A DNA stretch of 64,000 nt, from positions 1,426,001 to 1,490,000 of the forward strand of contig NZ_PGEZ01000001.1 in NCBI RefSeq assembly GCF_002797495.1, given 5' to 3'. Origin of the DNA: Mumia flava (lineage in GTDB: Bacteria > Actinomycetota > Actinomycetes > Propionibacteriales > Nocardioidaceae). A program made the position numbers and the translations under genes. Under the pieces are notes generated by a model. It made no database searches. It was given only the letters and a program-made list of their open reading frames with translations, and had not been told where the DNA came from. Shown here one piece after another: positions 63,369 to 64,000 of this stretch (the first letter of the stretch is position 1; every line of letters starts with the position of its first letter).

Positions 63369-63395
63369 CTTTGGTCTAAAAATATTAGACCAAAG
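63369..63395 (-). promoter_or_regulatory. Island operator E (two dyads, 15 bp apart)
   Basis: ctttggtctaaa (63369-63380) and attagaccaaag (63384-63395) are near-perfect copies in inverted order, 28-54 bp before the monooxygenase ATG. The spacer is A/T-rich. These two copies are the clearest members of the set and define CTTTGGTCTAAW. Confidence 0.78.
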
Positions 63396-63440
63396 ATACT
63401 TGCTCAGGGCAAGGCCCGCTCGCGACGGCGCCGACGGACG

Positions 63441-64000
63441 TCAGGCGCGGTCGCGGGCGGCGGTGCAGGCGTCGCGGACGGCCTCGGCGACGCGGTCGTG
63501 CACGTCGGGGTGGAACACGCTCGGGATGATGTAGTTCGCGTTCAGCTCGTCGTCGGCAACCGTGGCCGCGATCGCCTCCGACGCCGCGAGCAGCACCTCG
63601 GTCGTGATCCCGTGGCTCTGCGCGTCGAGCAGCCCGCGGAAGACGCCGGGGAACGCGAGGACGTTGTTGATCTGGTTCGGGTAGTCCGACCGCCCGGTCG
63701 CGACCACCGTCGCGTGCGCGCGGGCGAGCGCCGGGTCGATCTCCGGGACCGGGTTGGCGAGCGCGAACACCACGGAGCCGTCGGCCATCCGCTCGACGTC
63801 GCGCGCAGTGAGCACGTCCGGCGCCGAGACGCCGACGAACACGTCCGCACCCTCGATCACGTCGGACAGGCCGCCGGTCAGGCCGCGCGGGTTGGTGTTC
63901 TCGGCGATCCAGCGCAGCGCCGGGCCGAGACCCTCGCGGCCGGTGTGCACGACGCCGTCGATGTCGCAGACCACGACGTCGCGCAGCCCGGCCTCGAGCA
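63441..64000 (-). CDS. C-terminal part of an NAD(P)-dependent malic enzyme, cut by the window edge
   Basis: The gene enters from the right edge; about 186 codons are visible, ending at TGA 63441. VCDIDGVVHTGREGL, DVFVGVSAPDVLTARDVERM, VFALANPVPEIDPALARAHA, GRSDYPNQINNVLAFPGVFR and the C-terminal YIIPSVFHPDVHDRVAEAV are characteristic of bacterial malic enzymes, which turn malate into pyruvate. It would suit a pathway ending in a C4 acid, but it has no island dyad in view and may simply be a neighbour. Confidence 0.93.
   Translation of the reverse strand, partial: LEAGLRDVVVCDIDGVVHTGREGLGPALRWIAENTNPRGLTGGLSDVIEGADVFVGVSAPDVLTARDVERMADGSVVFALANPVPEIDPALARAHATVVATGRSDYPNQINNVLAFPGVFRGLLDAQSHGITTEVLLAASEAIAATVADDELNANYIIPSVFHPDVHDRVAEAVRDACTAARDRA

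Overview
The window is 64 kb of very high-GC DNA (strong G/C bias at third codon positions, many GTG starts, 4-base ATGA/GTGA overlaps, many cgtacg words). It reads as an actinomycete chromosome. The order ppk - mutT1 - pstSCAB - pit with a DUF47 partner, together with the TetR, MMPL and SARP families, suggests a Nocardioides-like member of the Propionibacteriales. This placement is inferred from gene order and composition; no rRNA is present. I see no prophage, insertion sequence or CRISPR array.

Layout. (1) 0-11 kb is a phosphate block: polyphosphate kinase, a NUDIX/histidine-phosphatase protein, pstSCAB behind a clear PHO box, then on the other strand a Pit-type carrier with its DUF47 partner and an MFS exporter. 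(2) 11-21 kb holds a secreted cutinase resembling PET hydrolases, a TetR - small protein - MMPL unit, a 1153-residue SARP/AAA regulator and an FAD oxidase. Triple 11-bp repeats of the SARP-box type precede both the MMPL and the FAD oxidase genes. (3) 21-30 kb holds two alcohol/quinone dehydrogenases, a GXWXG protein and its TetR, a large secreted M14 peptidase, a lectin-like protein coupled to a lipase-fold hydrolase, a secreted EF-hand-like protein and tRNA-Lys. (4) 30-41.6 kb holds a methyltransferase and TetR sharing GTCAAC-N4-GTTGAC operators, with a lower-GC DUF4143 ATPase gene between them, an aldo-keto reductase, an ABM monooxygenase, an ECF sigma/DUF4349 pair, two MFS carriers and a TetR-ABC exporter. 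(5) 41.7-45.5 kb is a secreted GH78 rhamnosidase.

(6) 45.6-63.4 kb is the most coherent and interesting region: a catabolic island with an MBL-fold Tat protein, a MarR repressor, a CO-dehydrogenase-type molybdenum hydroxylase (M-S-L order plus CoxG), an NMT1/nitrate-sulfonate-type ABC importer, an aldehyde dehydrogenase, an aspartate-dehydrogenase-like protein, an SDR with altered active-site residues, a ThDP enzyme, a type I extradiol dioxygenase, a cupin, an alpha/beta hydrolase and a NicC-like FAD monooxygenase. Each of its five control regions carries copies of one 12-bp dyad close to CTTWGGTCTAAR, usually as a pair exactly 15 bp apart. I infer one MarR-controlled regulon that imports an aromatic or N-heterocyclic acid, hydroxylates it with the Mo enzyme and FAD monooxygenase, cleaves the ring with the VOC dioxygenase and finishes with hydrolase, dehydrogenase and ThDP steps. 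The substrate is not known. The window ends inside a malic enzyme gene.
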